From an uncultured Tissierellia bacterium (GTDB lineage Bacteria; Bacillota; Clostridia; Tissierellales; Peptoniphilaceae), in contig CABTWE010000004.1 of NCBI GenBank assembly GCA_902488465.1, forward strand, positions 1-64,000: a stretch of 64,000 nucleotides of DNA, written 5' to 3'. Positions 49,759 through 58,585 of the stretch are shown piece by piece (the first letter of the stretch is position 1; each line of letters begins with the position of its first letter). The notes below the pieces were generated by a model. It ran no database searches and was not told the DNA's origin. It saw only the letters and a program-made list of their open reading frames with translations. A program made the translations under genes and the position numbers.

Positions 49759-50209
49759 TCCGGTCACAAATGGACATATAGACATTATACAGCGTGCGGC
49801 AAAACTTACAGATACATTATATGTAGCTGTACTTACAAATCCATCCAAAAAACCGTTTTTCACAGTTGAGGAAAGGATTAGCCTGCTCGAAAAAGTGACG
49901 GAAGATATTCCTAATGTTAAAATTGAACCTTTTAGCGGATTACTGATAGATTATGCAGAAAAAATCGGTGCAAAGATTATATTTAGAGGATTGAGAGCTG
50001 TCTCGGATTATGAATACGAGTTGCAAATGGCTCTTGCAAACAAAAAGTTGAAGGGCGACACAGAGACATTATTTATGGTTGCAAACTCGAAATATTCATT
50101 TTTGAGTTCAAGTTTAGTAAAAGAAATCGCAACATTTGGCGGCGATTTAACCGGAATGGTTCCGGATTTTGTTATAAGTGAAGTAGAGGCTAAAATAAAG
50201 AGGAGGTAG
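49730..50209 (+). CDS. coaD: Phosphopantetheine adenylyltransferase
   Basis: CoaD makes dephospho-CoA from 4'-phosphopantetheine and ATP. The 159-residue protein has [10 protein letters not shown] (7-16), [14 protein letters not shown] and [13 protein letters not shown]. The ATG lies within the end of rsmD with GGAGG upstream. CoaBC is also in the window, but the other CoA steps are not. Confidence 0.96.
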   Translation: MIAVYPGSFDPVTNGHIDIIQRAAKLTDTLYVAVLTNPSKKPFFTVEERISLLEKVTEDIPNVKIEPFSGLLIDYAEKIGAKIIFRGLRAVSDYEYELQMALANKKLKGDTETLFMVANSKYSFLSSSLVKEIATFGGDLTGMVPDFVISEVEAKIKRR

Positions 50210-50213
50210 CTAA

Positions 50214-50684
50214 ATGGATGTTTTAGAAATTATAGATTCCATTGAAGATTTAGTTGAAGGTGCAAAACCGGCATTTTTCAGCAACAAAGTTGCAGTCGGA
50301 AGAGAAGAAATTCTTGAACTTTTGAGCGATTTAAGGCTCAAATTGCCTGATGACATCAAACAAGCAACATGGATTAAAGGCGAAAGAGAAAGAATACTTA
50401 ATGAAGCAAGAATGGATGCAGACAAAGTTATTAATGACGCAAAAGTTGAGCTCGGTCGACTTCTTTCGGAAGAAAGCGTTTTGATTGAAGCAAAGAAACA
50501 AGCAGCACAAATAATTAAAGCTGCAACTGAAAAATCCGTTCAAATTTCTATGGGCTCAATTGAGTACACCGACAAAATTTTAAACGGTACTCAAGAAAAC
50601 TTAAATAAAGTTATTGATACTTTAAATGACAACCGTCGCCAACTTGCAGAGATGGCTTCGGAAATCAAAAGAAATAATCAATAG
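50214..50684 (+). CDS. Conserved coiled-coil protein of unknown function
   Basis: This 156-residue, strongly charged helical protein has two likely coiled-coil stretches (about 52-110 and 115-156, Glu/Lys/Ala/Asn-rich, with ERERILNEARMDADKVINDA). Similar small proteins follow coaD in clostridia and are sometimes labelled ATPase for no visible reason: no Walker motif is present. DivIVA/GpsB resemblance is limited to the coiled coils. It is the last gene before the terminator at 50700. Confidence 0.7.
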   Translation: MDVLEIIDSIEDLVEGAKPAFFSNKVAVGREEILELLSDLRLKLPDDIKQATWIKGERERILNEARMDADKVINDAKVELGRLLSEESVLIEAKKQAAQIIKAATEKSVQISMGSIEYTDKILNGTQENLNKVIDTLNDNRRQLAEMASEIKRNNQ

Positions 50685-50699
50685 ACATACAATATTATT

Positions 50700-50725
50700 G
50701 CTCGATTTAAATCGAGCTTTTTTTT
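50700..50725 (+). terminator. Intrinsic terminator of the fakA/recG unit
   Basis: A perfect 18-base palindrome GCTCGATTTAAATCGAGC (50700-50717) is followed by eight T. Confidence 0.9.
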
Positions 50726-50736
50726 ATGCACTATTA

Positions 50737-50754
50737 GTTACAATTGGTTACAAT
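50737..50754. promoter_or_regulatory. Direct repeats upstream of oppB
   Basis: GTTACAAT occurs at 50737-50744 and 50747-50754, ten bases apart, which is about one helical turn. An inverted half-site TTGTAA follows at 50778-50783. This could be an operator for the opp genes. The regulator is unknown. Confidence 0.35.
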
Positions 50755-50803
50755 GTTAAATATTTAATTGTATTTACTTGTAATGAATTTATAAGAATGT
50801 TAT

Positions 50804-50809
50804 TATAAT
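50804..50809 (+). promoter_or_regulatory. Probable -10 box of the opp operon
   Basis: A consensus TATAAT lies 45 bases before the start of oppB. No good -35 is found at normal spacing (TTGTAA is 20 bases upstream), which would fit an activated promoter. Confidence 0.45.
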
Positions 50810-50853
50810 AGTGACATTTATATTAATATATTCTATAAAATGTGAGGTGTGAG

Positions 50854-51819
50854 ATGAAAAAATATGTATTATCAAAATTTCTAATGGGTTTTGTGACCAT
50901 ATCTTTCTCTTTCATTCTCACATTTTTTTTAATTAGGCTCGCACCGGGCACGCCTATGAGAATAGTTGCAGGAAAGGAAAATCCAAATCCTGAACAAATC
51001 GAACATTTGACTGCAAAGTATGGACTTGATAAACCGGTTGGCGTACAATTTGTAAATTATATTAAAAATATGACAAAAGGCGATTTCGGTTTTTCATATC
51101 GAAACAATTTGTCGGTTCTCGAAGTTATAAAGAAACGCATAGCACCAACGCTTATGCTTTCTCTTACGTCGAATATACTTTCGGCAATAATTGGAGGATT
51201 TATGGGTCTATATATCGGGAGAAGGAAGAACAGTATACTCGATAAATCCATGAATTATATTTCATATATTATGGATGCGATTCCGGGTTTTTGGCTTGCA
51301 ATGATAATGATTATGATTTTTTCTTCTAAACTCGGTTGGTTTCCAACTTCGGGAATGTACAATATTAGAGAAAGCTACACGGGCTTCAGGAAGTTCTTAG
51401 ATTTACTATATCACATGACACTTCCGATTCTTACTATTGTTTTAATTCAAACGCCGATTTACTTCAGAATTGCAAGAGCATCTGTAATAAACACTATGAA
51501 TATGGGATTTTTAAAGACGTTCAGAGCAGCGGGGCTAACGGAAGGGGAAATTTTTAGAAAATATGTTATGAAAAATTCGCTCATTCCTATACTAACCACT
51601 TTCAGCATGTCGCTTGCATTCACGATAAGCGGCGCGGCTCTAATTGAAATTGTGTTCTCGTGGCCGGGAATGGGGCGACTTATAATCGATTCGATAAACG
51701 GACGCGACTATATGGTTTTAAACGGACTCTATCTTATGATTTCAATTTCGGTTATTGTATTTACAATTTTTACAGATGTTTTATATGCAATTGTTGACCC
51801 GAGGATAAGGACGAAGTGA
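50854..51819 (+). CDS. Oligopeptide/dipeptide ABC transporter permease, OppB-type
   Basis: This is the first membrane subunit of a peptide-type (family 5) importer. The 321-residue protein has about six TM helices and the OppB motif APGTPMRIVAG near 27-37, with the EAA loop ending in FRAAGLTEGEIFRKYVMKNS. The final TMs include the ALIEIVFSWPGMGRL signature. The ATG at 50854 is chosen over an upstream GTG because GAGGTG lies just before it. The genes follow in order permease, permease, ATPase, ATPase, binding protein. Confidence 0.9.
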   Translation: MKKYVLSKFLMGFVTISFSFILTFFLIRLAPGTPMRIVAGKENPNPEQIEHLTAKYGLDKPVGVQFVNYIKNMTKGDFGFSYRNNLSVLEVIKKRIAPTLMLSLTSNILSAIIGGFMGLYIGRRKNSILDKSMNYISYIMDAIPGFWLAMIMIMIFSSKLGWFPTSGMYNIRESYTGFRKFLDLLYHMTLPILTIVLIQTPIYFRIARASVINTMNMGFLKTFRAAGLTEGEIFRKYVMKNSLIPILTTFSMSLAFTISGAALIEIVFSWPGMGRLIIDSINGRDYMVLNGLYLMISISVIVFTIFTDVLYAIVDPRIRTK

Positions 51820-51820
51820 T

Positions 51821-52633
51821 ATGAAAAAGCTATTAAAAAAACCGGAATTTATAATCGGAACGACAATGATTTTTATAACGATACTTATGGCGATTTTTGC
51901 TCCTTTCATTGCAACGCATGATCCGATGACTTTGACGGACGACCTTTTGACTCCGCCGGGAAGAGAATATTATTTCGGAACGGACAATCTAGGGCGAGAC
52001 GTTTTCAGTATGGCGATTTACGGCACGAGGGCATCTCTATATGTCGGAATTACCGCCGCAATCATCTCGACATTAATCGGGATAACAATTGGAGCAATCA
52101 CCGGATACTACGGCGGACATTTTGACAAAGTTGTATCGGAAATTATAAATATATTTCTTATGATACCGACATTCTTTTTGATAATTTTGTGCGTGTCGTT
52201 TTACGGCTCGGGAATTCGAAATGCGGTCATCGTCATTGCTCTTACAAGTTGGATGGGAACTGCACGAATGATGAGAGCGCAAACCATGAGCATAAAGGAG
52301 CGCGACTTTATAAATTCGAGCATCTGTATGGGAGAGAGTGACTTCAATATAATTTTCAGACACATTCTTCCGCACGGAATTTTTCCCATAGTTGTCAATG
52401 CAACGCTTTCGATTTCGTCGGCGATTCTATACGAAGCTTCGCTTTCGTTTTTGGGTCTTGGCGACAGAACGATAGTGAGTTGGGGGCAACTTATTTACAA
52501 CGGTCGCGCATATTTGACAAATGCTTGGTGGATTACAACTTTTGCAGGACTCTTTCTCGTGTTTGTTGTCGTTGGATTTTCAATGATTGCAAATGGAATA
52601 AATAAAATGTTGGTGGACGAATCAAATGAATGA
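51821..52633 (+). CDS. Oligopeptide/dipeptide ABC transporter permease, OppC-type
   Basis: This is the second membrane subunit, 270 residues with five to six TM helices. It has the OppC pattern: YYFGTDNLGRDVFSMAIYGTRASL near 47-70, the EAA loop REDFINSS-like stretch with HILPHGIFPI, and ASLSFLGLGDRTIVSWGQLI. It overlaps the next gene by 8 bases. Confidence 0.9.
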   Translation: MKKLLKKPEFIIGTTMIFITILMAIFAPFIATHDPMTLTDDLLTPPGREYYFGTDNLGRDVFSMAIYGTRASLYVGITAAIISTLIGITIGAITGYYGGHFDKVVSEIINIFLMIPTFFLIILCVSFYGSGIRNAVIVIALTSWMGTARMMRAQTMSIKERDFINSSICMGESDFNIIFRHILPHGIFPIVVNATLSISSAILYEASLSFLGLGDRTIVSWGQLIYNGRAYLTNAWWITTFAGLFLVFVVVGFSMIANGINKMLVDESNE

Positions 52634-53597
52634 TATCCTTTTAAAAGTTAGAAATTTTAATGTCTATTATAAATCAAGTGAAGGCGACGTTCACGCTGTC
52701 CGCGACGTAAATCTTGACTTTATGGAAAACACGTCCTACGGCATTGTGGGCGAGTCGGGTTCCGGAAAGACCACACTTGTAATGGCGATTTTAAGACTCC
52801 TCGGGACAGATGCAAAAGTCACGGGAGACGTGATCTATGAGGGAGTAAATCTAAATGATTTAAAAGAATCGGAGTTTAGAAAATATAGATGGACTGATTT
52901 TTCAATTGTATTTCAACAGGCGATGAATTTTTTAAGTCCGGTTCACAAAATCGGAAAGCAACTCATTTCGATTTACACGGCGAACGGCCCGACAAAAAAT
53001 AAAAAAGAAGCGAAAGAACAGATTTTAAAAACTTTTAAAAAAGTAAATTTGACGGAAAATGTTTTTAATATGTATCCGCATGAACTCTCGGGCGGCATGA
53101 TGCAAAGAGTTGCGATTTCATCTGCGATTCTTTTAAATCCGAAATTTCTCGTTATGGACGAAGCGACAACTGCACTCGATATAATAACGGAAGGACGAAT
53201 TTTGGATGAGATAAAGCTTCTTGAAAAAGACAGAGATATGACACGCGTAATGATAACGCACGACGTTTCGGTTGTCAGCTCTTCGACAGAGAGGGTTATT
53301 GTAATGTATGGCGGACTTATTTTAGAAGAGGGGAAAGTCGGCGAGGTTTTTTTGAATCCATTGCATCCGTATACGAAGCTTCTTCTTGAGAGTTATCCGA
53401 AAATTAATGACGAAGCGAAATATTTGAAATCAATCAAAGGCGGACTTCCGGATTTAAAAAGTGAGTATCAAGGTTGCGTTTTTTATGACAGATGTCCATA
53501 CAGAAAAGAAAGTTGCAGATTGAATACTCCGGCGCTCGTTCGTCACGGCGACAGAAGTGTTGCATGTTTTTTGGCTGAGGGTGTTTTAGATGAATAA
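52626..53597 (+). CDS. Oligopeptide/dipeptide ABC transporter ATPase, OppD-type
   Basis: This is the first of two different ATPases of the importer, 323 residues. It has Walker A GESGSGKTT (42-50), the signature LSGGMMQRV, Walker B LVMDEATTALD and the C-terminal oligopeptide-domain cysteines CVFYDRCPYRKESC. The variant DEATTALD is normal for OppD. It overlaps the OppF-type gene by 8 bases. Confidence 0.92.
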   Translation: MNDILLKVRNFNVYYKSSEGDVHAVRDVNLDFMENTSYGIVGESGSGKTTLVMAILRLLGTDAKVTGDVIYEGVNLNDLKESEFRKYRWTDFSIVFQQAMNFLSPVHKIGKQLISIYTANGPTKNKKEAKEQILKTFKKVNLTENVFNMYPHELSGGMMQRVAISSAILLNPKFLVMDEATTALDIITEGRILDEIKLLEKDRDMTRVMITHDVSVVSSSTERVIVMYGGLILEEGKVGEVFLNPLHPYTKLLLESYPKINDEAKYLKSIKGGLPDLKSEYQGCVFYDRCPYRKESCRLNTPALVRHGDRSVACFLAEGVLDE

Positions 53598-54558
53598 TGA
53601 AATTATAAAAGTATGCAATTTAAAAAAGCACTATAAGACAAAAGACGGGATGTTGAAAGCACTTGACGGCGTCGACCTTTCGATAAAAGAAGGGGAGATC
53701 GTCGGAGTAATAGGCGAGTCGGGATGCGGAAAATCAACACTTGCAAAGCTCATTATCGGGCTTAATACTCCGACTGAAGGCGAGATTTTATACAAAGATA
53801 AATCCGTCGAAGAGTGGTTGAGAAAAGATAAACTTAAATTTAGACGCGACCTTCAAATGATTTTTCAAAATCCGTACGATGTTTTCGACAGCAAAATGAA
53901 AATTGAAGAAATTCTTTTGTCCCCACTCAAAATACACAAAATTGGACAAAATAAAAACGAGAGGCTGGACATTATAAGAGCGGGTCTTTCAAAGGCGGGT
54001 TTTAAAAATCCGAACGATTTTCTAAAAAGATATCCGCGCGAACTTTCGGGTGGACAGCTTCAAAGAATTTCTATTGTGCGTTCGATGCTATTAAAACCGA
54101 ATGTAATCATTGCTGACGAACCGGTAAGCATGCTCGACGTTTCAATTCGGGCGGATATAATTAATATGTTGATAGATATCAGAGACGAGATGAATGTTTC
54201 GATGTTTTATATAAGCCACGATATTCCGACGACACAATTTTTAGTTCAAAAACTCGTTGTCATGTATCTTGGCAAAATTGTTGAATATGGACCTACGGAA
54301 ATGGTTATAAATAATCCGTCACATCCATACACAAAGGCTCTTATTTCGCATGTCGGCTCGATTGACCCGACACATAAAATTGATAGAATAAAACTTAAAG
54401 GGGAAGTGCCTAAACCGATTGGCACGGGACCGGGTTGCTATTTCGAATCCAGATGCTACTGTTCACTTGAGAAATGCAGGAGAGAATATCCGGAATTTAT
54501 CGAAATAGAAAAAGATCACTATATAAGCTGTTTCAATCCTGAAAACAGATATATATAA
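53590..54558 (+). CDS. Oligopeptide/dipeptide ABC transporter ATPase, OppF-type
   Basis: This is the second ATPase, 322 residues, with Walker A GESGCGKST (42-50), LSGGQLQRISI and IADEPVSMLDVS. A C-terminal Cys-rich stretch (GPGCYFESRC and CSLEKC) may bind an iron-sulfur cluster, as seen in some Opp ATPases. A 22-base gap with AAGGAGG separates it from the binding-protein gene. Confidence 0.92.
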   Translation: MNNEIIKVCNLKKHYKTKDGMLKALDGVDLSIKEGEIVGVIGESGCGKSTLAKLIIGLNTPTEGEILYKDKSVEEWLRKDKLKFRRDLQMIFQNPYDVFDSKMKIEEILLSPLKIHKIGQNKNERLDIIRAGLSKAGFKNPNDFLKRYPRELSGGQLQRISIVRSMLLKPNVIIADEPVSMLDVSIRADIINMLIDIRDEMNVSMFYISHDIPTTQFLVQKLVVMYLGKIVEYGPTEMVINNPSHPYTKALISHVGSIDPTHKIDRIKLKGEVPKPIGTGPGCYFESRCYCSLEKCRREYPEFIEIEKDHYISCFNPENRYI

Positions 54559-54580
54559 TTTAAATTTCAAGGAGGATTTT

Positions 54581-56254
54581 ATGAGATTTAACAAATTTTT
54601 AGCAGTTCTTTTATCTCTAATCATGGTTGCAACATTTGCAATCGGCTGTAAAAAACCGGCTGAAGAAAACAAAAATGATGCACCTAAAACAACAGAAGAT
54701 ACAACAGAACAAAACACAGACGATTCAAAAGATGACACAGATGCTGCAAAGGACGAAAAACCTGCAGACGGTATTCAAGAAGGCGGTACTTTCGTTATAA
54801 GTATGGCAAGAGAACCGGGTCAATATAACCCGTGTGCAACAGCTGACGACGCTGCATACCAAATCATCCAAAACGTATTTAATAAATTGCTTAAAATCAA
54901 CGGAAACAATGAAATTATCCCTGATTTGGCTGAGAGTTATGAATACAAAGACGATGGAAAAACTTTGATTTTCCACTTACGTGAAAATGTAAAATGGCAC
55001 GACGGCGTTGATTTCTCAGCAGACGACGTAAAATGGACATTTGACAAAATTATGAGCGAAAAAGGTTTTGCTTCAAACTCATTGTCAGATGTTAAAGAAG
55101 TAAACGTAATAGACAACAACACTGTTGAATTCAAACTCGAAGAACCGAATGCAGGTCTACTTGGATATATTGCATGGGTTGGAACATATATCATGCCGAA
55201 ACACATCTACGACGGCACAGATTGGCTCGAAAATCCTGCAAACCAATCGCCGATTGGAACAGGACCGTTCAAATTCGTTGAACAAGTTGAAGGCGAATCT
55301 GTAACACTTGAAAAGAACCCTGATTTCTTCGGCAAGGGACCTTATGTAGACAAACTCGTTTACAGAATTATTCCTGATGGAAACACACAATACCAAGCTT
55401 GGTTAAACAATGAAACTGACCACTCAATGGCAGGTGCACCGGCTGAAGAACTTCCTAAACTAGAACAAGATGAAAAATTCAGACTTGTTCCAAAGACATG
55501 GCCGAACAAATCATATATCTGCTTCAATATGAAAAGCGGAAAATTCACTGACCCTAAACTCAGAGAAGCTATTCTTTACGGAATCGACAGAGAAGACATC
55601 TTCAAGAAAGTTTACAAATCCCAAGGTGCAATTTCAAACTATTTCATTCCACCTGAATACAAATGGGCATTAAACGAAGACGTAAAGAGCCCGGACAGAG
55701 ATGTTGAAAAGGCTATGAAGCTCATCGAAGAAGCAGGCTACACAAAAGATGCAGACGGATACTACTTCGAAACAACAATCGACACATTCCCGGGATGGGA
55801 CGACTTCTGTGTTGTGCTTGCCGACCAATTGAAAGAAATCGGAATCAAACTTACACACAATGGAATGGACGACCCGACATACGACGAAAAAGTCCTCGAA
55901 AAGAAAGACTTTGAACTCACAGTATTGGGCGGATACCAAGGACCGGACATCGCTTCTATGGGTTCAAGATTCCAAACAGGCGGACCGATGAACTATGGTA
56001 ACTATTCAAGCGAAGAAATGGATAAAGAATTAAATGCAGGAAACACTGCAACAACTTTGGAAGACAGAGCTGTTCACTACAAGAGAGTTCAAGAAATCCT
56101 TAGAGAAGACCTTCCGGTCGTATTTTTCTGGGACAGAGGAACTCAATATCCAATCAAAAACTACGTCAAAGGCTCACCTGCTGATGAAGCAAGAGAAGAA
56201 GTTTCAGAATCTGAATTTTCACAAGTTTGGATTGACGAAAGCTTGAAAAAATAA
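54581..56254 (+). CDS. Peptide-binding lipoprotein of the opp operon (OppA-like SBP)
   Basis: This is the substrate-binding lipoprotein of the importer. The 557-residue protein has a signal peptide with lipobox AIGC; C23 would be diacylated and the peptide cut by LspA. A Lys/Asp/Glu/Thr-rich spacer (about 24-62) precedes a family 5 solute-binding domain with YNPCATADDAAYQIIQN, LAESYEYKDDGKT, LREAILYGIDRE and the late GRVQEILRED-type helix. Its substrate (di- or oligopeptides, or another family 5 ligand) cannot be read. It is the last gene of the operon, which matches the need for most copies only if internal signals raise its expression. Confidence 0.9.
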   Translation: MRFNKFLAVLLSLIMVATFAIGCKKPAEENKNDAPKTTEDTTEQNTDDSKDDTDAAKDEKPADGIQEGGTFVISMAREPGQYNPCATADDAAYQIIQNVFNKLLKINGNNEIIPDLAESYEYKDDGKTLIFHLRENVKWHDGVDFSADDVKWTFDKIMSEKGFASNSLSDVKEVNVIDNNTVEFKLEEPNAGLLGYIAWVGTYIMPKHIYDGTDWLENPANQSPIGTGPFKFVEQVEGESVTLEKNPDFFGKGPYVDKLVYRIIPDGNTQYQAWLNNETDHSMAGAPAEELPKLEQDEKFRLVPKTWPNKSYICFNMKSGKFTDPKLREAILYGIDREDIFKKVYKSQGAISNYFIPPEYKWALNEDVKSPDRDVEKAMKLIEEAGYTKDADGYYFETTIDTFPGWDDFCVVLADQLKEIGIKLTHNGMDDPTYDEKVLEKKDFELTVLGGYQGPDIASMGSRFQTGGPMNYGNYSSEEMDKELNAGNTATTLEDRAVHYKRVQEILREDLPVVFFWDRGTQYPIKNYVKGSPADEAREEVSESEFSQVWIDESLKK

Positions 56255-56265
56255 TTTAATTTAAG

Positions 56266-56297
56266 GACATGAGAGTTTCCGCTCTTGTGTCTTTTTT
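56266..56297 (+). terminator. Intrinsic terminator of the opp operon
   Basis: Ten-base arms (56266-56275 and 56282-56291, two G-T pairs) with a 6-base loop are followed by six T. Confidence 0.82.
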
Positions 56298-56313
56298 ATT
56301 GCGGAAATTTTTA

Positions 56314-56322
56314 TGATATAAT
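56314..56322 (+). promoter_or_regulatory. Extended -10 promoter of the two-component genes
   Basis: TGATATAAT is an extended -10, 32 bases before the ATG; no clear -35. Confidence 0.55.
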
Positions 56323-56354
56323 AAATATACTATAAAAAATTAGCGAGGAATTTT

Positions 56355-57002
56355 ATGAGAAAGATTTTAATAGTTGAAGATGAGAAGGATATTTTAAAAA
56401 AACTTTCAATGTTTTTGAGCGAACACAATTTTAATATTATCGTGGCATCATCAATTGATGAAGTTTATGAAAAAACTGATGCTTCAATCGATCTTGCGCT
56501 ACTTGATATAAATCTTCCCGATGGAAAGGGAGATGAATTAATTAAGTATTTTAAAGAACGGGATATTAGAATTATAATTACTACTGTAAAAAATGATTCA
56601 AATTATATTGCGAAAGCTCTTGATAATGGGGTTGATGATTATATAACAAAACCGTTCGATTTAAATGTTTTGCGGGCGAGAGTTGACGCAACTTTAAGAA
56701 CTGTTTGTGTTAGCGATGAGAATATTATTTTTAAAGATTTAAAAATAAATATGGATGAAGGGACAGTTTATTATAAAAACAGTCCAGTGAATTTGACTGC
56801 TCTTGAATATGGCGTGATTTCGCTTTTTATAAAAAATCCGAACAGAATATTTACACGAGAGCATCTTCTTCAGATTTTTTGGGAAGACAATGAGCAGTTT
56901 GTAAACGACAACACATTGACGACGACAATAAAGCGAATTCGAGATAAAACTTCGAAAGATCTTATTACAACTATTCGAGGAATTGGATACAGGATGGAAT
57001 AA
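56355..57002 (+). CDS. OmpR-family response regulator
   Basis: This 215-residue regulator has a receiver domain (1-115) with acidic pocket E8/D9, phosphoacceptor D51, T76/T77 and K99, and an OmpR/PhoB-type winged helix (about 125-215; LTALEYGVISLFIKNPNRIFTREHLL, TTIRGIGYRME). It is likely to control the ABC transporter genes that follow; direct repeats upstream of the ATPase gene are a candidate site. Confidence 0.93.
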   Translation: MRKILIVEDEKDILKKLSMFLSEHNFNIIVASSIDEVYEKTDASIDLALLDINLPDGKGDELIKYFKERDIRIIITTVKNDSNYIAKALDNGVDDYITKPFDLNVLRARVDATLRTVCVSDENIIFKDLKINMDEGTVYYKNSPVNLTALEYGVISLFIKNPNRIFTREHLLQIFWEDNEQFVNDNTLTTTIKRIRDKTSKDLITTIRGIGYRME

Positions 57003-57003
57003 T

Positions 57004-57840
57004 ATGATTTATTTTTTAATACCGATTTCAATAGTTATTTGCTATTTTTTTATGAAAAAGCGAGAAAATAAAAGAATTGAAGAAATGGTTTTGATGATTG
57101 AAAGTTTCAACAATGGAGAATATTATGCTCCGATGAAGCAAGATAATTTCTCGATTTTGGAAGACAGTATTTACAAGTTGTTTTTGAAAAATGTCGAGGA
57201 GCGGGAAAATATAAAACGTTTATCTAAAAGTCAAGTTGAAAATTTCGAGAATATTGCACATCAAATAAAAACGCCGATAACATCAATGCTTATTGATTTG
57301 GAATTTATAAAAAAAGATGGTGTCAATGTTTCAAGTATTTCCGATGGTCTTAAAAGACTAAATTTACTTTCGGATATACTTCTAAAACTCTCGAGTCTCG
57401 ATGCAAATTTGACAGAGATGAAGAAAGAAAAACTTAATATTGCCGAGATATTTCAATATGCGTTTGATATTTTGAACTTATCGGATGACAGTATGAAAAT
57501 AACAGAACGTTATAATTGCAAGTCGTTTACCGGCGATTTTTATTGGATTAGTGAAGCTGTGATAAATATTTTAAAAAATGCTTCCGAAAAATCGTCGGAG
57601 ATTATAATTTCAAGCTCCGAAAATCCGATTTATGTTGAGATTTGTATTGAAGATGACGGAGGGGGAATAGATAATACGGAATTTAAGAAGATTTTTAGAC
57701 GTTTTTATAAATCACCTGATTCAAACGGTTTCGGAATCGGACTTAACATGGCGAAGACAATTGTCGAAAAAAACAACGGCACAATTTCTGTAAAGAATGG
57801 AGAAAAAGGTGCGATTTTTTCGATGAAATTTTATAAATGA
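57004..57840 (+). CDS. Sensor histidine kinase with minimal membrane anchor
   Basis: This 278-residue kinase has one TM helix (about 1-17) and no extracellular sensing domain. A cytoplasmic linker, the HisKA domain with H86 (NIAHQIKTPIT) and the HATPase domain follow, the latter with INILKNASEKS (N box), DDGGG (G1) and NGFGIGL (G2). With so little outside the membrane it probably senses through the neighbouring transporter, as BceS-type kinases do, although those have two TM helices. The ATG at 57004, one base past the regulator stop, is preferred over a TTG inside it. Confidence 0.9.
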   Translation: MIYFLIPISIVICYFFMKKRENKRIEEMVLMIESFNNGEYYAPMKQDNFSILEDSIYKLFLKNVEERENIKRLSKSQVENFENIAHQIKTPITSMLIDLEFIKKDGVNVSSISDGLKRLNLLSDILLKLSSLDANLTEMKKEKLNIAEIFQYAFDILNLSDDSMKITERYNCKSFTGDFYWISEAVINILKNASEKSSEIIISSSENPIYVEICIEDDGGGIDNTEFKKIFRRFYKSPDSNGFGIGLNMAKTIVEKNNGTISVKNGEKGAIFSMKFYK

Positions 57841-57847
57841 TTTTCAC

Positions 57848-57877
57848 TTGTCACAGAAAAGTCACTTTCATTATGTA
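57848..57877 (+). promoter_or_regulatory. Promoter with direct repeats before the sensor-linked ABC genes
   Basis: TTGTCA at 57848-57853 could be a -35 with TTATGT at 57871-57876 (17-base spacer) as a poor -10. GTCAC occurs at 57850-57854 and 57861-57865, eleven bases apart, a spacing usual for OmpR-family regulator sites. The weak -10 fits a regulated promoter. Confidence 0.5.
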
Positions 57878-57904
57878 AGATTGGGTTAGTGAAAGGAGAA
57901 TTCT

Positions 57905-58585
57905 ATGGAAATATTAAAAATAGAAAATTTAAAAAAGATGTATGGCAAAGGGGAAAATCTTGTAAATGCTGTAGATGATGTTAGTTTTTCAATCGAAAGA
58001 GGGGAGTTCGTTGCAGTTGTTGGACCGAGTGGTTCCGGTAAGTCGACTCTCCTACATTTAATTGGAGGGGTGGATCGTCCAAACGACGGAAAGATTTATA
58101 TTGAAGGAACTGACATTTCCAATTACAACTCAAAGGAGCTTGCACTATTCCGAAGGAGAAAGGTCGGTATCGTTTATCAGTTTTACAATCTAATTCCAAA
58201 TTTGACTGTGAAACACAATATTGAGTTGCCACTTACGCTTGACGGAAGGCGAGTGAATGAGAAGCTTTTCGATGACATTGTGAACAAACTTGGAATTTCA
58301 AAAAAGCTAAACAACTTTCCAAGCGAACTTTCGGGTGGTCAAAATCAAAGGGTTGCAATTGCAAGAAGTTTGATTTATGAACCTTCGCTTTTACTATTGG
58401 ATGAACCAACGGGAAATCTTGATCGCAAAAACTCAAATGAAATAATTGAAATTCTTAAATATTTTAATCACACTTCGAATCAAACAATAATTCTTGTTAC
58501 ACACGACGAAAGTGTGGCACTTGAATCTGATAGAATCATAACTATTGTTGACGGGAAAATAGCAGGAGATGAGATTAATGAATAA
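57905..58585 (+). CDS. ABC transporter ATP-binding protein of the sensor-linked module
   Basis: This 226-residue ATPase is of the LolD/BceA/MacB type. It has Walker A GPSGSGKST (40-48), VGIVYQFYNLIPNLT (Q-loop), LSGGQNQRVAIARS, LLLLDEPTGNLDRKN and the switch His in LVTHD. It pairs with the FtsX-type permease that follows. It may serve antimicrobial peptide defence or lipoprotein handling; which one is not shown. Confidence 0.93.
   Translation: MEILKIENLKKMYGKGENLVNAVDDVSFSIERGEFVAVVGPSGSGKSTLLHLIGGVDRPNDGKIYIEGTDISNYNSKELALFRRRKVGIVYQFYNLIPNLTVKHNIELPLTLDGRRVNEKLFDDIVNKLGISKKLNNFPSELSGGQNQRVAIARSLIYEPSLLLLDEPTGNLDRKNSNEIIEILKYFNHTSNQTIILVTHDESVALESDRIITIVDGKIAGDEINE

Noticed and set aside
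50214..50684. Assignment of the coiled-coil gene as DivIVA
   Set aside because: It lacks the short membrane-binding N-terminal motif of DivIVA/GpsB and sits beside coaD rather than in the division cluster.
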